Origin: Nocardioides palaemonis
GTDB taxonomy: Bacteria > Actinomycetota > Actinomycetes > Propionibacteriales > Nocardioidaceae
DNA: 64,000 bases
Reading direction: 5' to 3'
NCBI RefSeq assembly: GCF_018275325.1
Contig: NZ_JAGVQR010000001.1
Span: forward strand, 1,550,001-1,614,000
This document shows positions 10,202 to 19,479 of this stretch, piece by piece. A program made the position numbers and the translations under genes. The notes under the pieces were generated by a model. The model was not told where the DNA came from and searched no databases. It saw nothing but the letters and a program-made list of their open reading frames with translations. Each line of letters begins with the position of its first letter. Positions within the stretch are counted from its first letter, which is position 1.

Positions 10202-11482
10202 ATGACGACCGCGAACCCCGAGGACGTCGAGGGCGGCCCGAAGGTCCGGGCGCCGTTCGGCTCCCGCGCCACGGCCGCCTGGAACGCCGTGCGCGACGCG
10301 GTGGTCCGCACGGTCCGCTCCGGGCGCGAGGCGGTCGACAAGCCGCTGGCGTCCTACTACCTGCTGCTCGGAGCCTCCGGGCTGCTGCTGACCATCGGCC
10401 TGATCATGGTCCTCAGCGCCTCGAGCGTCCGTTCCTACATCGCCTACGACGACTCCTACGCCGTGGTGAAGCGCCAGCTGATGTGGGTGGCGACGGGCCT
10501 GCCCTGCGCGTGGGTCGCCTCACGCATGCCGGTCCGGCACGTCCGCCGCCTGGCCTACCCGGGCTTCCTGCTGGCCCTCGTGCTGCTCGCCCTGGTCGCG
10601 CGCTTCGGCGTCAGCGTCAACGGCAACCAGAACTGGCTGGCGGTCGGACCGTTCACCATGCAGCCGGCCGAGGTCGCCAAGCTCGCGATCGTGCTGTGGG
10701 CCGCCAACATCTACGCCCACAAGGAGCGCCGCCTCGGCGAGCTCCACCACCTGCTGGTCCCCGTCGTGCCGGGGTTGTTCGCCGTCATCGGCCTGGTGCT
10801 CGTCGGGCGCGACCTGGGCACGGCGCTGGTCCTCGTCGCGATCCTGCTCGGGATGCTCTGGGTGGTCGGGGCGCCGCTGCGGCTGTTCGGTCTCAGCCTG
10901 TCGGTGCTCGGCGCCGGCGCGCTGGCGCTCGCGGCCACCAACGCCGAGCGCCTCAAGCGGATCACCAACTTCACCGACCCGTTCAAGGACTACACCGACG
11001 CGGGGTGGCAGCCCGCCCACGGTCTCTACGCCCTCTCCAGCGGCGGCTGGTTCGGCCACGGCATCGGCGGGTCGCAGCAGAAGTGGGGCGACCTGCCCGA
11101 GGCCCACACCGACTTCATCTTCGCGGTCCTCGGCGAGGAGCTCGGGCTGGTCGGCACGCTGCTGGTCGTCCTGCTGTTCTTCACCATCGCCTACGCCGCC
11201 ATCCGGGTCGCCATGAACACCGAGGACCCGTTCGTCCGCTACGCCACCTTCGGGATCGTGGTGTGGCTCATCGGCCAGATGATGATCAACGTCGGCATGG
11301 TGCTCGCCGTCCTGCCCGTGATCGGCATCCCGCTGCCGATCGTGTCCTACGGCGGATCGGCCCTGCTGCCCTCGCTGGTGGCGCTCGGCCTGGTGATCGG
11401 GTTCGCCCGCCGCGAGCCCGCCGCGGCGGCCGCGCTCGCCGCTCGTCGACGCGACCGCTCGGCCGGGCTGGCCGCTCGGTAG
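10202..11482 (+). CDS. ftsW: Peptidoglycan glycosyltransferase FtsW
   Basis: 426 aa SEDS protein that polymerises lipid II at the septum with FtsI. A cytoplasmic N-terminus of about 50 residues precedes around ten membrane helices. Family motifs include NGNQNWL, QPAEVAKLA, and, near the C-terminus, GIPLPIVSYGGSA. The acidic residue in the EAHTDFIFAVLGEELG loop is typical. The ATG at 10202 is preceded by GAGGGGAG. It is separated from murD only by the tandem repeat. Its TAG stop forms part of a possible murG -10 box. Confidence 0.96.
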   Translation: MTTANPEDVEGGPKVRAPFGSRATAAWNAVRDAVVRTVRSGREAVDKPLASYYLLLGASGLLLTIGLIMVLSASSVRSYIAYDDSYAVVKRQLMWVATGLPCAWVASRMPVRHVRRLAYPGFLLALVLLALVARFGVSVNGNQNWLAVGPFTMQPAEVAKLAIVLWAANIYAHKERRLGELHHLLVPVVPGLFAVIGLVLVGRDLGTALVLVAILLGMLWVVGAPLRLFGLSLSVLGAGALALAATNAERLKRITNFTDPFKDYTDAGWQPAHGLYALSSGGWFGHGIGGSQQKWGDLPEAHTDFIFAVLGEELGLVGTLLVVLLFFTIAYAAIRVAMNTEDPFVRYATFGIVVWLIGQMMINVGMVLAVLPVIGIPLPIVSYGGSALLPSLVALGLVIGFARREPAAAAALAARRRDRSAGLAAR

Positions 11483-11485
11483 ATT
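11480..11485 (+). promoter_or_regulatory. Possible -10 of murG (leaderless)
   Basis: TAGATT ends 7 nt before the murG ATG and uses the ftsW stop codon as its first three bases. The spacing matches the leaderless pattern seen at other genes here. No good -35 is visible. Confidence 0.4.
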
Positions 11486-11492
11486 TGGCCCG

Positions 11493-12578
11493 ATGCGCGT
11501 CCTCCTCGCCGGCGGCGGTTCCGCCGGCCACACCTCGCCCCTGCTCGCCACCGCCGACGCCCTGCGCCGGCTCGACCCGGCGACCGAGATCACCTGCCTC
11601 GGCACCCGCGAGGGCCTCGAGGCGCGGCTGGTCCCCGAGGCCGGCCTGCCGCTCGAGGTCGTGCCCCGCGTGCCGCTGCCGCGCAAGCCCGGCGCCGACC
11701 TGCTGCGGGTCCCGGGACGCCTGCGGGCCGCCCGCGCCGCAGCGCTCGAGGTGCTCGACCGGGTCCGCCCCGACGTCGTCGTCGGGTTCGGCGGCTACGT
11801 CTCCGTGCCGGCCTACCTCGCCGCCCGCCGGCGCGGGGTGCCGATCGTGGTCCACGAGGGCAACACGCTGCCCGGGGTCGCCAACCGGCTCGGCGCCCGG
11901 ATGACCCGCCACGTCGCGACCAGCTTCCCCGACACCGACCTGCGCCACGGCACGTTCACGGGGCTGCCGGTGCGGCGGATGGTCTCGACCCTGGACCGCG
12001 CCGCGCTGCGCGACGAGGCGCTCGCGACGTTCGGGCTGCGCCCCGACCTGCCGGTGCTGCTGGTGACCGGAGGCTCCCAGGGCGCCGCCCGCATCAACGC
12101 CGCCGTGTCCGGGGCCGCCGAGGCGCTCGCCGCGGCGGGCGTCCAGGTCCTCCACGTCGTGGGCCCGAAGCACGAGCTGACCGTGCCGTCGGGAGAGGTG
12201 CCCTACGTCGTGCTCGGCTACGTCGACCGGATGGACCTCGCCTACGCCGCCGCCGACGCCGTGCTCTGCCGTGCCGGCAGCAACACCGTGACCGAGGTGT
12301 CGGGCGTCGGGCTCCCGGCCGTCTACGTCCCGCTCCCGATCGGCAACGGCGAGCAGGCGCTCAACGCCCGGCCGGTCGTCGACGCCGGGGGAGGGCTGCT
12401 CGTCGCCGACGGCGCGCTCACGCCCGAGTGGGTCGCCGCCTCCGTCCCGCCGCTGGTCACCGACCGCGCGCGCCTCGACGCCATGGGCGCCGCGGCCCGC
12501 GGCGTGATCCCGCTGGACGCCGACGACAGGCTCGCCCGGCTGGTCCTGGACGCCGCGCGCACGGGGGCCGCCGCGTGA
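11493..12578 (+). CDS. murG: UDP-GlcNAc:lipid I N-acetylglucosaminyltransferase MurG
   Basis: 361 aa GT28 glycosyltransferase that converts lipid I to lipid II at the inner face of the membrane. The N-terminal glycine-rich loop LLAGGGSAGHTSP (residues 4-16), GFGGYVSVPAYLAA, VHEGNTLPG and the donor-site stretch GGSQGAARIN are all present. No Shine-Dalgarno site precedes the ATG, consistent with the -10-like TAGATT 7 nt upstream. The stop overlaps the murC GTG. Confidence 0.96.
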   Translation: MRVLLAGGGSAGHTSPLLATADALRRLDPATEITCLGTREGLEARLVPEAGLPLEVVPRVPLPRKPGADLLRVPGRLRAARAAALEVLDRVRPDVVVGFGGYVSVPAYLAARRRGVPIVVHEGNTLPGVANRLGARMTRHVATSFPDTDLRHGTFTGLPVRRMVSTLDRAALRDEALATFGLRPDLPVLLVTGGSQGAARINAAVSGAAEALAAAGVQVLHVVGPKHELTVPSGEVPYVVLGYVDRMDLAYAAADAVLCRAGSNTVTEVSGVGLPAVYVPLPIGNGEQALNARPVVDAGGGLLVADGALTPEWVAASVPPLVTDRARLDAMGAAARGVIPLDADDRLARLVLDAARTGAAA

Positions 12579-13996
12579 GGATCCCGGTGCCCGAGGAGAT
12601 CCTGCCGGCCGCGGAGCTCGGTCGCGTCCACTGCGTCGGCATCGGTGGCGCGGGGATCTCGGCGATCGCCCGGATCATGGCCGCCCAGGGCGTGCCGGTC
12701 AGCGGCAGCGACGACCACGACACCCCGTTCCTGCCGGCGCTGCGCGAGCTCGGCGTCACCTGCCACCTCGGCTACGACGCCGCCCACGTCGCCGACGCCG
12801 ACACCCTCGTGGTGACGACGGCGGCCCGCGAGGACAACCCCGAGGTGCTCGAGGCGCGCCGGCGCGGGCTGCGGGTCCTGCCGCGCTCGGCCGGTCTCGC
12901 CGCGGTGATGGCCGGCTCCCGGGTGCTCGCGGTCGCCGGCACCCACGGCAAGACCACGACCACCGGCCTGCTGACCTCCGCCCTGCTCGCCGCCGGGCTC
13001 GACCCGTCCTACGCGGTCGGTGGCGTGCTGACCGCCACCGGTCGCAACGCCGACGCCGGGGCCGACGACCTGTTCGTCGCCGAGGCCGACGAGAGCGACG
13101 GTGCGTTCCTCGTCTACCGCCCGCACGCCGCCGTCGTGACCAACGTCGAGGCCGACCACCTCGACAACTGGGGCACCGAGGAGGCCTACCACCGCGCCTT
13201 CGAGGACTTCGCGGGCACGATCGACCGCGACGGCTTCCTCGTCTGCGTCGTCGACGACCCCGGCGCGGCCGACCTCGCCCGGCACGCCCGCGAGCGGGGC
13301 CTCGAGGTCGTCACGGTCGGCGAGTCCCCCGAGGCCGACCTCCGCATCCACGACGTCGTGCTCGACGGCGCCTCGTCGACCTGCCGCGTGTCCCGCGGCG
13401 GTCACGACCTCGGCACGCTGCGCCTGGCCATCCCCGGACGCCACTACGTCCTCGACGCCGTCGCCGCGCTCGCCATGGGCCTGCGCCTCGGGTGCACCTT
13501 CGACGACCTCGCCGCCGGTCTCGGGTCGTTCACCGGCACCGGGCGCCGGATGGAGCTCAAGGGCGAGGCCGCCGGGATCCGCGTCTACGACTCCTACGCC
13601 CACCACCCCGTCGAGATCCGCGGCGACCTCGAGGCGGCCCGCGCGCTCGCGGGGGCGGGGCGGGTCGTCGCCGCGTTCCAGCCGCACCTCGTCTCCCGCA
13701 CGCGGATCTTCGGACCGGCGATGGGGGTGGAGCTCGGTGCCGCCGACGAGGTCGTCGTGCTCGACGTCTACGTCGCCCGTGAGGAGCCGGACCCGTCCGT
13801 CACCGGTCGCCTCGTCGCCGACGCGGTGCCGCTGCCGCAGGAGCAGGTGGCCTTCGTCGACGACCTCGGCGACGCGGCTCGCGCCCTGGCCGACCGGGCA
13901 CGTCCGGGCGACCTCGTCATCACCCTCGGCGCCGGCGACGTCACCACCGTCGGCCCGCAGGTCCTCGACCTGCTGGTCGCCCGCGGAGGTGCGTGA
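12575..13996 (+). CDS. murC: UDP-MurNAc:L-alanine ligase MurC
   Basis: 473 aa from GTG 12575, which forms a GTGA overlap with murG. It adds L-Ala, the first stem residue, to UDP-MurNAc. VHCVGIGGAGISAIA is the N-terminal nucleotide-fold signature; AGTHGKTTTT is the ATP loop; EADESDGAFL, VTNVEADHLDN and YDSYAHHPVEI are conserved Mur-ligase segments. The next gene, ftsQ, begins at the base after the stop. No ddl gene is present in the cluster. Confidence 0.96.
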   Translation: MRIPVPEEILPAAELGRVHCVGIGGAGISAIARIMAAQGVPVSGSDDHDTPFLPALRELGVTCHLGYDAAHVADADTLVVTTAAREDNPEVLEARRRGLRVLPRSAGLAAVMAGSRVLAVAGTHGKTTTTGLLTSALLAAGLDPSYAVGGVLTATGRNADAGADDLFVAEADESDGAFLVYRPHAAVVTNVEADHLDNWGTEEAYHRAFEDFAGTIDRDGFLVCVVDDPGAADLARHARERGLEVVTVGESPEADLRIHDVVLDGASSTCRVSRGGHDLGTLRLAIPGRHYVLDAVAALAMGLRLGCTFDDLAAGLGSFTGTGRRMELKGEAAGIRVYDSYAHHPVEIRGDLEAARALAGAGRVVAAFQPHLVSRTRIFGPAMGVELGAADEVVVLDVYVAREEPDPSVTGRLVADAVPLPQEQVAFVDDLGDAARALADRARPGDLVITLGAGDVTTVGPQVLDLLVARGGA

Positions 13997-14734
13997 GTGG
14001 AGCCGGAGGACCGCTCCGCCCAGCGCACCCGCCGCCGGTTCGCCCGTCGCCAGTGGGCCCGGCGCTGGCTGTCCCTGCGCTACGTCCTCGTCGCGGTGGC
14101 GCTGGTGGCGCTGGTCTCGACCTCCGTGTGGCTGGTCTTCTTCTCCGCCCGCCTCCAGGTCACCCGGGTCGAGGTCGTCGGCAACCAGCTGCTGAGCGAC
14201 GGCCGGGTGCGGGAGGTCGCCGGCGTGCCGCTCGGCGAGCAGCTCGCGCTCGTCGACCTGTCGCGCACCGACGCGCGGGTCGGCGCGCTCGCGGAGGTCC
14301 GGTCCGTCGACGTCACCCGGTCCTGGCCGCACACGGTCCGCATCGAGGTGGAGGAGCGCACCGCCGTCGCGGTCGTCGAGCTCGCCGGACGGCTGCGCGG
14401 GCTCGACCCGGACGGCATCGTCTTCCGCGACTACGACACCCCGCCGGCCGACCTGCCCCGCATCAGGCCCGGCGCCGAGGCGGGGACCGACGCGCTGAAG
14501 GAGGCCGCCACGGTCGTCGCTGCCCTGCCCGACGACCTGACGGCGCGCGTCGACCACGTCGAGGTCGCGACCGTGGACCAGATCACCCTGGTCCTGCGCG
14601 ACGGGCGCGAGGTGATGTGGGGGAGCGCGGAGGAGTCGGAGCTCAAGGCCGAGGTGGTCGACCAGCTGCTCGGCGCCGCGCCGAAGGCGGGCACCTACGA
14701 CGTGAGCGTGCCCGGCAACCCGACCGTGCGCTGA
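13997..14734 (+). CDS. ftsQ: Cell division protein FtsQ
   Basis: 245 aa. It has a short basic cytoplasmic N-terminus, one membrane helix (about 31-52), then a POTRA-type domain (LQVTRVEVVGNQLLSDGRVREV, about 55-120) and the FtsQ beta domain. It links FtsB/FtsL to the divisome. The start is GTG 13997, directly after the murC stop. The protein is short but within the actinobacterial range. Confidence 0.92.
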   Translation: MEPEDRSAQRTRRRFARRQWARRWLSLRYVLVAVALVALVSTSVWLVFFSARLQVTRVEVVGNQLLSDGRVREVAGVPLGEQLALVDLSRTDARVGALAEVRSVDVTRSWPHTVRIEVEERTAVAVVELAGRLRGLDPDGIVFRDYDTPPADLPRIRPGAEAGTDALKEAATVVAALPDDLTARVDHVEVATVDQITLVLRDGREVMWGSAEESELKAEVVDQLLGAAPKAGTYDVSVPGNPTVR

Positions 14735-14841
14735 GTCGCGCGCGCCACGACTCGCGAGAAAAGTTCGTCGGGTCGTCGCCACCGGGCGTGTCTGCCGACG
14801 AATCGGGACGCGCGCTGCCTACTGTCTTCCGCATGACGAGG

Positions 14842-14879
14842 TTGACATAACTATAACCCTCAGGCTCACGGTTAGGGTT
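14842..14879 (+). promoter_or_regulatory. AT-rich ftsZ promoter region with inverted repeat
   Basis: A TTGACA box (14842-14847) sits in a stretch far lower in GC than its surroundings. AACCCT (14855-14860) and AGGGTT (14874-14879) form an inverted repeat with a 13-nt gap just downstream. The -10 is unclear; CACGGT (14867-14872, 19-bp spacer) is the best candidate. This is probably the dedicated ftsZ promoter with an operator over it. Confidence 0.55.
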
Positions 14880-14953
14880 CCGTGACACGCCCGAGGTCGA
14901 CCTCGCCCGACGAACTCCCAGCACCAGCACCTCTCAAGGAAGGCCCCGGACCC

Positions 14954-16195
14954 GTGGCAGCAGCGCAGAACTACCTGGCGATCATCAAGGTCGTGGGCAT
15001 CGGCGGCGGCGGCGTCAACGCCGTCAACCGGATGATCGAGGTCGGCCTCAAGGGCGTCGAGTTCATCGCGATCAACACCGACGCCCAGGCACTCCTCATG
15101 AGCGACGCCGACGTCAAGCTCGACATCGGCCGCGAGCTCACCCGCGGCCTCGGCGCCGGCGCCAACCCCGAGGTGGGTGCCAAGGCGGCGGAGGACCACG
15201 CCGACGAGATCGAGGAGGTGCTCAAGGGCGCCGACATGGTCTTCGTCACCGCCGGCGAGGGCGGCGGCACCGGCACCGGCGGCGCGCCCGTCGTGGCCCG
15301 CATCGCCCGCTCGCTGGGCGCGCTGACCATCGGCGTCGTGACCCGGCCGTTCGCCTTCGAGGGCCGGCGCCGCGCCAACTCCGCCGAGGAGGGGATCAGC
15401 CAGCTCCGCGAGGAGGTCGACACCCTCATCGTCATCCCGAACGACCGGCTGCTCTCGATCACCGACCGCAACGTGTCGATCCTCGACGCGTTCAAGCAGG
15501 CCGACCAGGTGCTGCTGCAGGGTGTCTCCGGCATCACCGACCTGATCACCACCCCGGGCCTGATCAACCTCGACTTCGCGGACGTGAAGTCGGTCATGGC
15601 CAACGCCGGCTCCGCGCTCATGGGCATCGGCTCCGCGCGCGGTGAGGACCGCGCCGTCGCGGCGGCCGAGATGGCGGTCTCCAGCCCGCTGCTCGAGGCC
15701 AGCATCGAGGGCGCGCACGGCGTGCTCCTGTCCATCGCCGGCGGCTCCGACCTCGGTCTCTTCGAGATCAACGAGGCGGCCGCGCTGGTGTCGCAGGCCG
15801 CGCACGCCGAGGCCAACATCATCTTCGGCGCCACCATCGACGACGCCCTCGGCGACGAGGTCCGCGTGACCGTCATCGCGGCCGGCTTCGACGGCGGCAT
15901 GCCCAAGCGGCGCCAGGACGGCAACGTGCTGCGCCAGAACGCACCGGCGCAGACGCAGGAGGAGACCCGGGCGGCCGCCCAGCAGCTCGCCAGGCCCGCG
16001 ACGACCCGCACCGAGTCCGGCGAGCGCCCGGCCCCGACGTTCGCGCCGTCCGGCCAGGCTGCTCCGCAGGCGCCCGCCCGTCCGGCCCAGCCGAGCCAGC
16101 CCGCCCCGCAGCCGGCGCAGCAGGCACCCTCGCGCCCGGCGCGCCAGGTGCAGTTCGACGACGACGACCTCGACGTGCCCGACTTCCTGAAGTGA
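14954..16195 (+). CDS. ftsZ: Cell division GTPase FtsZ
   Basis: 413 aa tubulin-like GTPase that forms the Z ring. GTG 14954 is chosen over an upstream in-frame GTG (14882) because the family starts MAAAQNYLA and AAGGAAGG lies at 14937-14944. Seen: [14 protein letters not shown], the tubulin signature [10 protein letters not shown] (about residues 104-113), and NLDFADV with the synergy-loop acids. Residues about 325-395 are a Pro/Ala/Gln-rich linker, ending in the conserved [12 protein letters not shown] tail that binds partners such as SepF. The stop overlaps pgeF. Confidence 0.98.
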   Translation: MAAAQNYLAIIKVVGIGGGGVNAVNRMIEVGLKGVEFIAINTDAQALLMSDADVKLDIGRELTRGLGAGANPEVGAKAAEDHADEIEEVLKGADMVFVTAGEGGGTGTGGAPVVARIARSLGALTIGVVTRPFAFEGRRRANSAEEGISQLREEVDTLIVIPNDRLLSITDRNVSILDAFKQADQVLLQGVSGITDLITTPGLINLDFADVKSVMANAGSALMGIGSARGEDRAVAAAEMAVSSPLLEASIEGAHGVLLSIAGGSDLGLFEINEAAALVSQAAHAEANIIFGATIDDALGDEVRVTVIAAGFDGGMPKRRQDGNVLRQNAPAQTQEETRAAAQQLARPATTRTESGERPAPTFAPSGQAAPQAPARPAQPSQPAPQPAQQAPSRPARQVQFDDDDLDVPDFLK

Positions 16196-16887
16196 CGCTG
16201 CTCCACCACCGCGACCGGATCGAAGGCGACCTCGTGATCGAGGTCGCCTTCACCGACGTCTCCCTCAGCCTCGGCGACGCCGCCGAGGCCGGGGTGCGTG
16301 CCGAGGCCCTCGCGCAGGTCGCGGCCGCCACGGGCGCGGCGCCGGTGCTGATGCACCAGGTGCACGGCGCCGACGTGGACGTCGTCGACCTCCAGCGCGA
16401 CGGCGGCCCGGTCGCGTGCGACGCGATGGTGACCGACCAGCAGGAGGTCGCGCTGCTGGCCCGGGCGGCCGACTGCGTACCGGTGCTGCTCGCCGACCCC
16501 GCGACCGGCTGGATCGCCGCAGTCCACTCCGGGCGGCCCGGCCTGGCGGCCGGCGTCGTGCCGGCGGCGGTCGTCCGGATGCGGGCCGAGGGCGCCGACC
16601 CGTCGGTCGCGTGGATCGGCCCCCACGTGTGCGGCGCCTGCTACGAGGTGCCCGCCGACCTCCAGGAGGAGGTGGCGGCCCTCGTGCCTGACGCCCGGGC
16701 CACCACGTCGTGGGGCACGCCGTCCCTCGACCTGGGGGCCGGCGTGCGCGCCCAGCTCGCCGCGGCGAGCATCACCGACGTGCGCGAGGTCGACGTGTGC
16801 ACCCGCGAGGACGCCGACTGGCCGTCCCACCGCCGCGACGGCGCCGCCGCGACCCGCTTCGCCGGCGTCATCTGGAGCCACCGATGA
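16192..16887 (+). CDS. pgeF: Laccase-domain protein PgeF (YfiH)
   Basis: 231 aa, slightly short for the family. It is a polyphenol-oxidase/laccase-domain protein; in E. coli PgeF corrects mis-incorporated L-Ser in muropeptides, and relatives such as LACC1 act on purine nucleosides. The metal-site motifs are present: [30 protein letters not shown] and [11 protein letters not shown]. The GTG start lies in a GTGA overlap with ftsZ, a standard actinobacterial arrangement. It ends in an ATGA overlap with yggS. Confidence 0.9.
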   Translation: MTLLHHRDRIEGDLVIEVAFTDVSLSLGDAAEAGVRAEALAQVAAATGAAPVLMHQVHGADVDVVDLQRDGGPVACDAMVTDQQEVALLARAADCVPVLLADPATGWIAAVHSGRPGLAAGVVPAAVVRMRAEGADPSVAWIGPHVCGACYEVPADLQEEVAALVPDARATTSWGTPSLDLGAGVRAQLAAASITDVREVDVCTREDADWPSHRRDGAAATRFAGVIWSHR

Positions 16888-17585
16888 GCGCCCGCGCCGA
16901 CGAGCTCGCCGCCAACCTCGACACGGTGCGCCGTCGGATCGCCACCGCGTGTGCCGACGCCGGACGCGACGAGGGCGAGGTCTCCCTCGTCGTGGTCACC
17001 AAGTTCTTCCCCGCCACCGATGTGCGCATCCTGGCCGACCTCGGCGTGACCGACGTGGGGGAGAACCGCCACCAGGAGGCGGAGGCCAAGGCGGCGGAGT
17101 GTGCCGACCTCGGCCTGCGCTGGCACTTCATCGGGGGCCTGCAGTCCAACAAGGCCGCGGCCGTGGCGGCGTACGCCGACGTCGTGGAGTCCGTCGACCG
17201 GGCCAAGCTGGTCGGCCCGCTCTCGCGCGGCGCCCACGGCCGGGGACACGACGTCGACGTGCTGCTCCAGGTCAGCCTCGACCCGCCGGGCGCGGACCAC
17301 CGCTCCGGCGCCGACCCCGCCGACCTCGCCGCCCTGGCGGCGCGGGTGGAGGAGGCCGGCATGCTCCGCCTGCGCGGCCTGATGGCCGTCGCGCCTCTCG
17401 GCGAGGACCCTGCGACGGCGTTCGCCCGCCTCGCCGAGGTGCGCGCCGGGTTCGTCGACGACCACCCTGACGCCACCGTGCTGTCCGCCGGCATGAGCGG
17501 CGACCTCGAGGCGGCGATCGGGTGCGGTGCGACACACGTGCGTGTCGGCTCCGCGGTCCTCGGTGCGAGGCCCGCGGTCCAGTAA
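16884..17585 (+). CDS. yggS: PLP-binding protein YggS/PLPBP family
   Basis: 233 aa single-domain alanine-racemase-fold protein that binds pyridoxal phosphate and takes part in vitamin B6 homeostasis. The PLP lysine is K40 in VVVTKF; DVGENRHQEAEAK, WHFIGGLQSNK, and GMSGDLEAAIGCGATHVRVG are the conserved family blocks. The ATG at 16884 overlaps the pgeF stop. The gene commonly sits between ftsZ and sepF in actinobacteria. Confidence 0.95.
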   Translation: MSARADELAANLDTVRRRIATACADAGRDEGEVSLVVVTKFFPATDVRILADLGVTDVGENRHQEAEAKAAECADLGLRWHFIGGLQSNKAAAVAAYADVVESVDRAKLVGPLSRGAHGRGHDVDVLLQVSLDPPGADHRSGADPADLAALAARVEEAGMLRLRGLMAVAPLGEDPATAFARLAEVRAGFVDDHPDATVLSAGMSGDLEAAIGCGATHVRVGSAVLGARPAVQ

Positions 17586-17603
17586 TGTCCACAAATGTCA
17601 ACA

Positions 17604-17623
17604 GGTGCCCCGGATCGGGCACC
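17604..17623. other. Short hairpin in the sepF leader
   Basis: GGTGCCC (17604-17610) and GGGCACC (17617-17623) form a perfect 7-bp stem with a 6-nt loop, 9 nt before the GGAGGA ribosome site of sepF. No T-run follows. It could attenuate or modulate sepF expression. Confidence 0.4.
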
Positions 17624-17646
17624 TCGTCTAGCGGAGGATCAGTCTC

Positions 17647-18132
17647 ATGAGCGGCGCGATGCGCAAGATCGGCGAGTACCTCGGCCTGCTCGAGGACACC
17701 GGCCACTACGACGACTACGACGGTGAGTCCGAGACGTCGACCCACGAGCCCGTTGACGAGCGACCGGTCGCCCGCGACCGTCGCCCTGCCCCCGTGTCCG
17801 ACCTCGCCGAGCGCCGTCGTCCGGCGTCGGTCCAGACAGGAGTCGTGGCCGAGTTGAGCCGCATCACCACCCTGCACCCCCGCAACTACAACGAGGCGCG
17901 ACTGGTCGGGGAGAACTACCGCGACGGCACCCCGGTGATCATGAACCTCAGCGAGATGGACGACAACGACGCCAAGCGCCTCGTCGACTTCGCCGCCGGG
18001 CTGATCTTCGCGACCCGCGGCTCCATCGAGCGCGTCACCAACAAGGTCTTCCTGCTCTCGCCGCCCAACGTGGCGATCTCGGCGGAGGACAAGCAGCGGA
18101 TGGCCGAGGACGGGTTCTTCAACCAGAGCTGA
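17647..18132 (+). CDS. sepF: Cell division protein SepF
   Basis: 161 aa. SepF anchors FtsZ to the membrane in actinobacteria, which lack FtsA. Residues 1-13 ([13 protein letters not shown]) are a probable membrane-binding amphipathic helix, followed by a charged linker with many Asp/Arg, then the conserved DUF552 core from about residue 75, with [34 protein letters not shown] and [14 protein letters not shown] lies at 17633-17638. Its partner, the FtsZ C-terminal tail, is encoded 1.5 kb upstream. Confidence 0.95.
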   Translation: MSGAMRKIGEYLGLLEDTGHYDDYDGESETSTHEPVDERPVARDRRPAPVSDLAERRRPASVQTGVVAELSRITTLHPRNYNEARLVGENYRDGTPVIMNLSEMDDNDAKRLVDFAAGLIFATRGSIERVTNKVFLLSPPNVAISAEDKQRMAEDGFFNQS

Positions 18133-18146
18133 GGCATCCTTATCCC

Positions 18147-18443
18147 GTGCAGATCATCGGCCAGCTCCTCGCGACCATCCTGCTCGTCTTCATCGGCCTG
18201 CTCTGGATCAGGTTCATCGTCGACTGGGTGCAGGTGTTCGCGCGTCGCTGGGAGCCGCGCGGTCCGCTGCTGGTGGCGCTCGAGGGCGTCTACTCGGCCA
18301 CGGACCCGCCGATCGTCGCGCTGCGCCGGGTCGTCCCGCCCCTGCGGATCGGGCAGGTGGCCCTCGACCTCAGCTTCCTGCTGGTGATGGTCGCGGCCTG
18401 GTTGCTGCTCTCCGTGGTCCGCACGGTCTTCCAGCTGAACTGA
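18147..18443 (+). CDS. YggT family membrane protein
   Basis: 98 aa with two hydrophobic helices (about 5-27 and 67-93) and the YggT-type loop containing EGVYSATDPPI and LRRVVPPLRIG. YggT proteins sit between sepF and divIVA in Gram-positive and actinobacterial genomes, and are linked to envelope or division functions and osmotic tolerance, but their mechanism is not defined. It starts at GTG 18147, 14 nt after sepF. Confidence 0.92.
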   Translation: MQIIGQLLATILLVFIGLLWIRFIVDWVQVFARRWEPRGPLLVALEGVYSATDPPIVALRRVVPPLRIGQVALDLSFLLVMVAAWLLLSVVRTVFQLN

Positions 18444-18572
18444 CGGTGGGGTCGACGGCCGCGTCGGAACCACCAGTCACAAGGGTCACTGTGCCCCGCA
18501 CGAGTCCGGGCGCTATTGTCTCCTGACAGCAGAGCCACCATGAATTCGAAGAGTGAAAGTTTGGGTGAGGTC

Positions 18573-19322
18573 ATGCCGCTGACGCCTGAGGACGTGAGCA
18601 ACAAGCGCTTTACGCCTGTCCGTCTCCGCGAGGGCTACGACATGGGCGAGGTGGACCAGTTCCTCGACGAGGTCGAGGCCGAGCTCGCCCGGCTCACCAA
18701 GGAGAACGACGACCTCCGGTCCAAGCTCTCGGCGGCCCAGTCCGGCGCCCCGGCGCCCGCCGCCCCCGCCTCGTTCGCGCCCGCCGCGGCCCCGGAGCCC
18801 GAGCCGGAGCCCGAGCCCGAGCCGGAGCCCGTTGCCGCGCCGGCCCCCGTGGCCGCCCCGGTGCAGACGATGCGGGTCGAGACCGTCGCCGACGCGTCCA
18901 ACGCCGCGGCCCGCCTGCTCGAGATCGCCACGCGCAACGCCGACGAGCTCGTCGAGGACGCGAAGAACGAGGCCGACCGCATCGTCGGTGCCGCCCGCAC
19001 CAAGGCCGAGCGTCTCGAGGCCGAGTCGAAGACCAAGGCCGACCGCATGGAGGCCGACGCGCGCCAGCGTTCGCAGATGCTCGACTCCGAGACCGCCGAG
19101 CGCCGCCAGCAGATGTTCGGCGACCTGGAGAAGGAGCGCGACAAGCTCAACAGCGACGTCGAGACGCTGCGGGCCTTCGAGCGCGAGTACCGCTCGCGCC
19201 TGAAGACCTACTTCACCCAGCAGCTCGAGTCGCTGTCCAACGGCTCCGAGAGCCAGGCGCCCGTCGACACGGGCAGCGCGCCCAAGCGGCTCCGCTCGGT
19301 CCTCGGCGACGACGAGGGCTGA
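18573..19322 (+). CDS. divIVA: Polar growth scaffold DivIVA (Wag31)
   Basis: 249 aa from ATG 18573, chosen because DivIVA proteins begin MPLTPEDV and GGTGAGG lies at 18564-18570; an in-frame ATG at 18540 would add 11 residues. The N-terminal membrane-binding domain (about 1-55, KRFTPVRLREGYDMGEVDQFL) is followed by an acidic Glu-Pro linker (about 70-90) and a long coiled coil (about 100-225). DivIVA marks poles and septa and directs wall growth in actinobacteria. A strong hairpin follows the stop. Confidence 0.95.
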   Translation: MPLTPEDVSNKRFTPVRLREGYDMGEVDQFLDEVEAELARLTKENDDLRSKLSAAQSGAPAPAAPASFAPAAAPEPEPEPEPEPEPVAAPAPVAAPVQTMRVETVADASNAAARLLEIATRNADELVEDAKNEADRIVGAARTKAERLEAESKTKADRMEADARQRSQMLDSETAERRQQMFGDLEKERDKLNSDVETLRAFEREYRSRLKTYFTQQLESLSNGSESQAPVDTGSAPKRLRSVLGDDEG

Positions 19323-19345
19323 CCCTCCTCCCGCACGACGCTCCG

Positions 19346-19377
19346 GCTCGGCCCACCCCCGCGGGGGTGGGCCGAGC
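19346..19377 (+). terminator. Terminator-type hairpin after divIVA
   Basis: A perfect inverted repeat with 16-nt arms, GCTCGGCCCACCCCCG and its complement, is followed by a short T tract (GCATTTCC). It is the strongest stop signal in the division cluster and marks its end. Confidence 0.8.
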
Positions 19378-19479
19378 TGCATTTCCGGCGAGCCGGTCTT
19401 GGGCGACCCCGGGGGAGCGGCTAACCTCCGTGCCACGTGTGGTGCCCACCACACCCGACGCACCGCGGGAGGCCCTCGG

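Noticed and set aside
14882-14953. FtsZ start at the upstream GTG 14882
   Set aside because: It adds 24 residues not typical of FtsZ; GTG 14954 gives the conserved MAAAQNYLA start with a good ribosome site.
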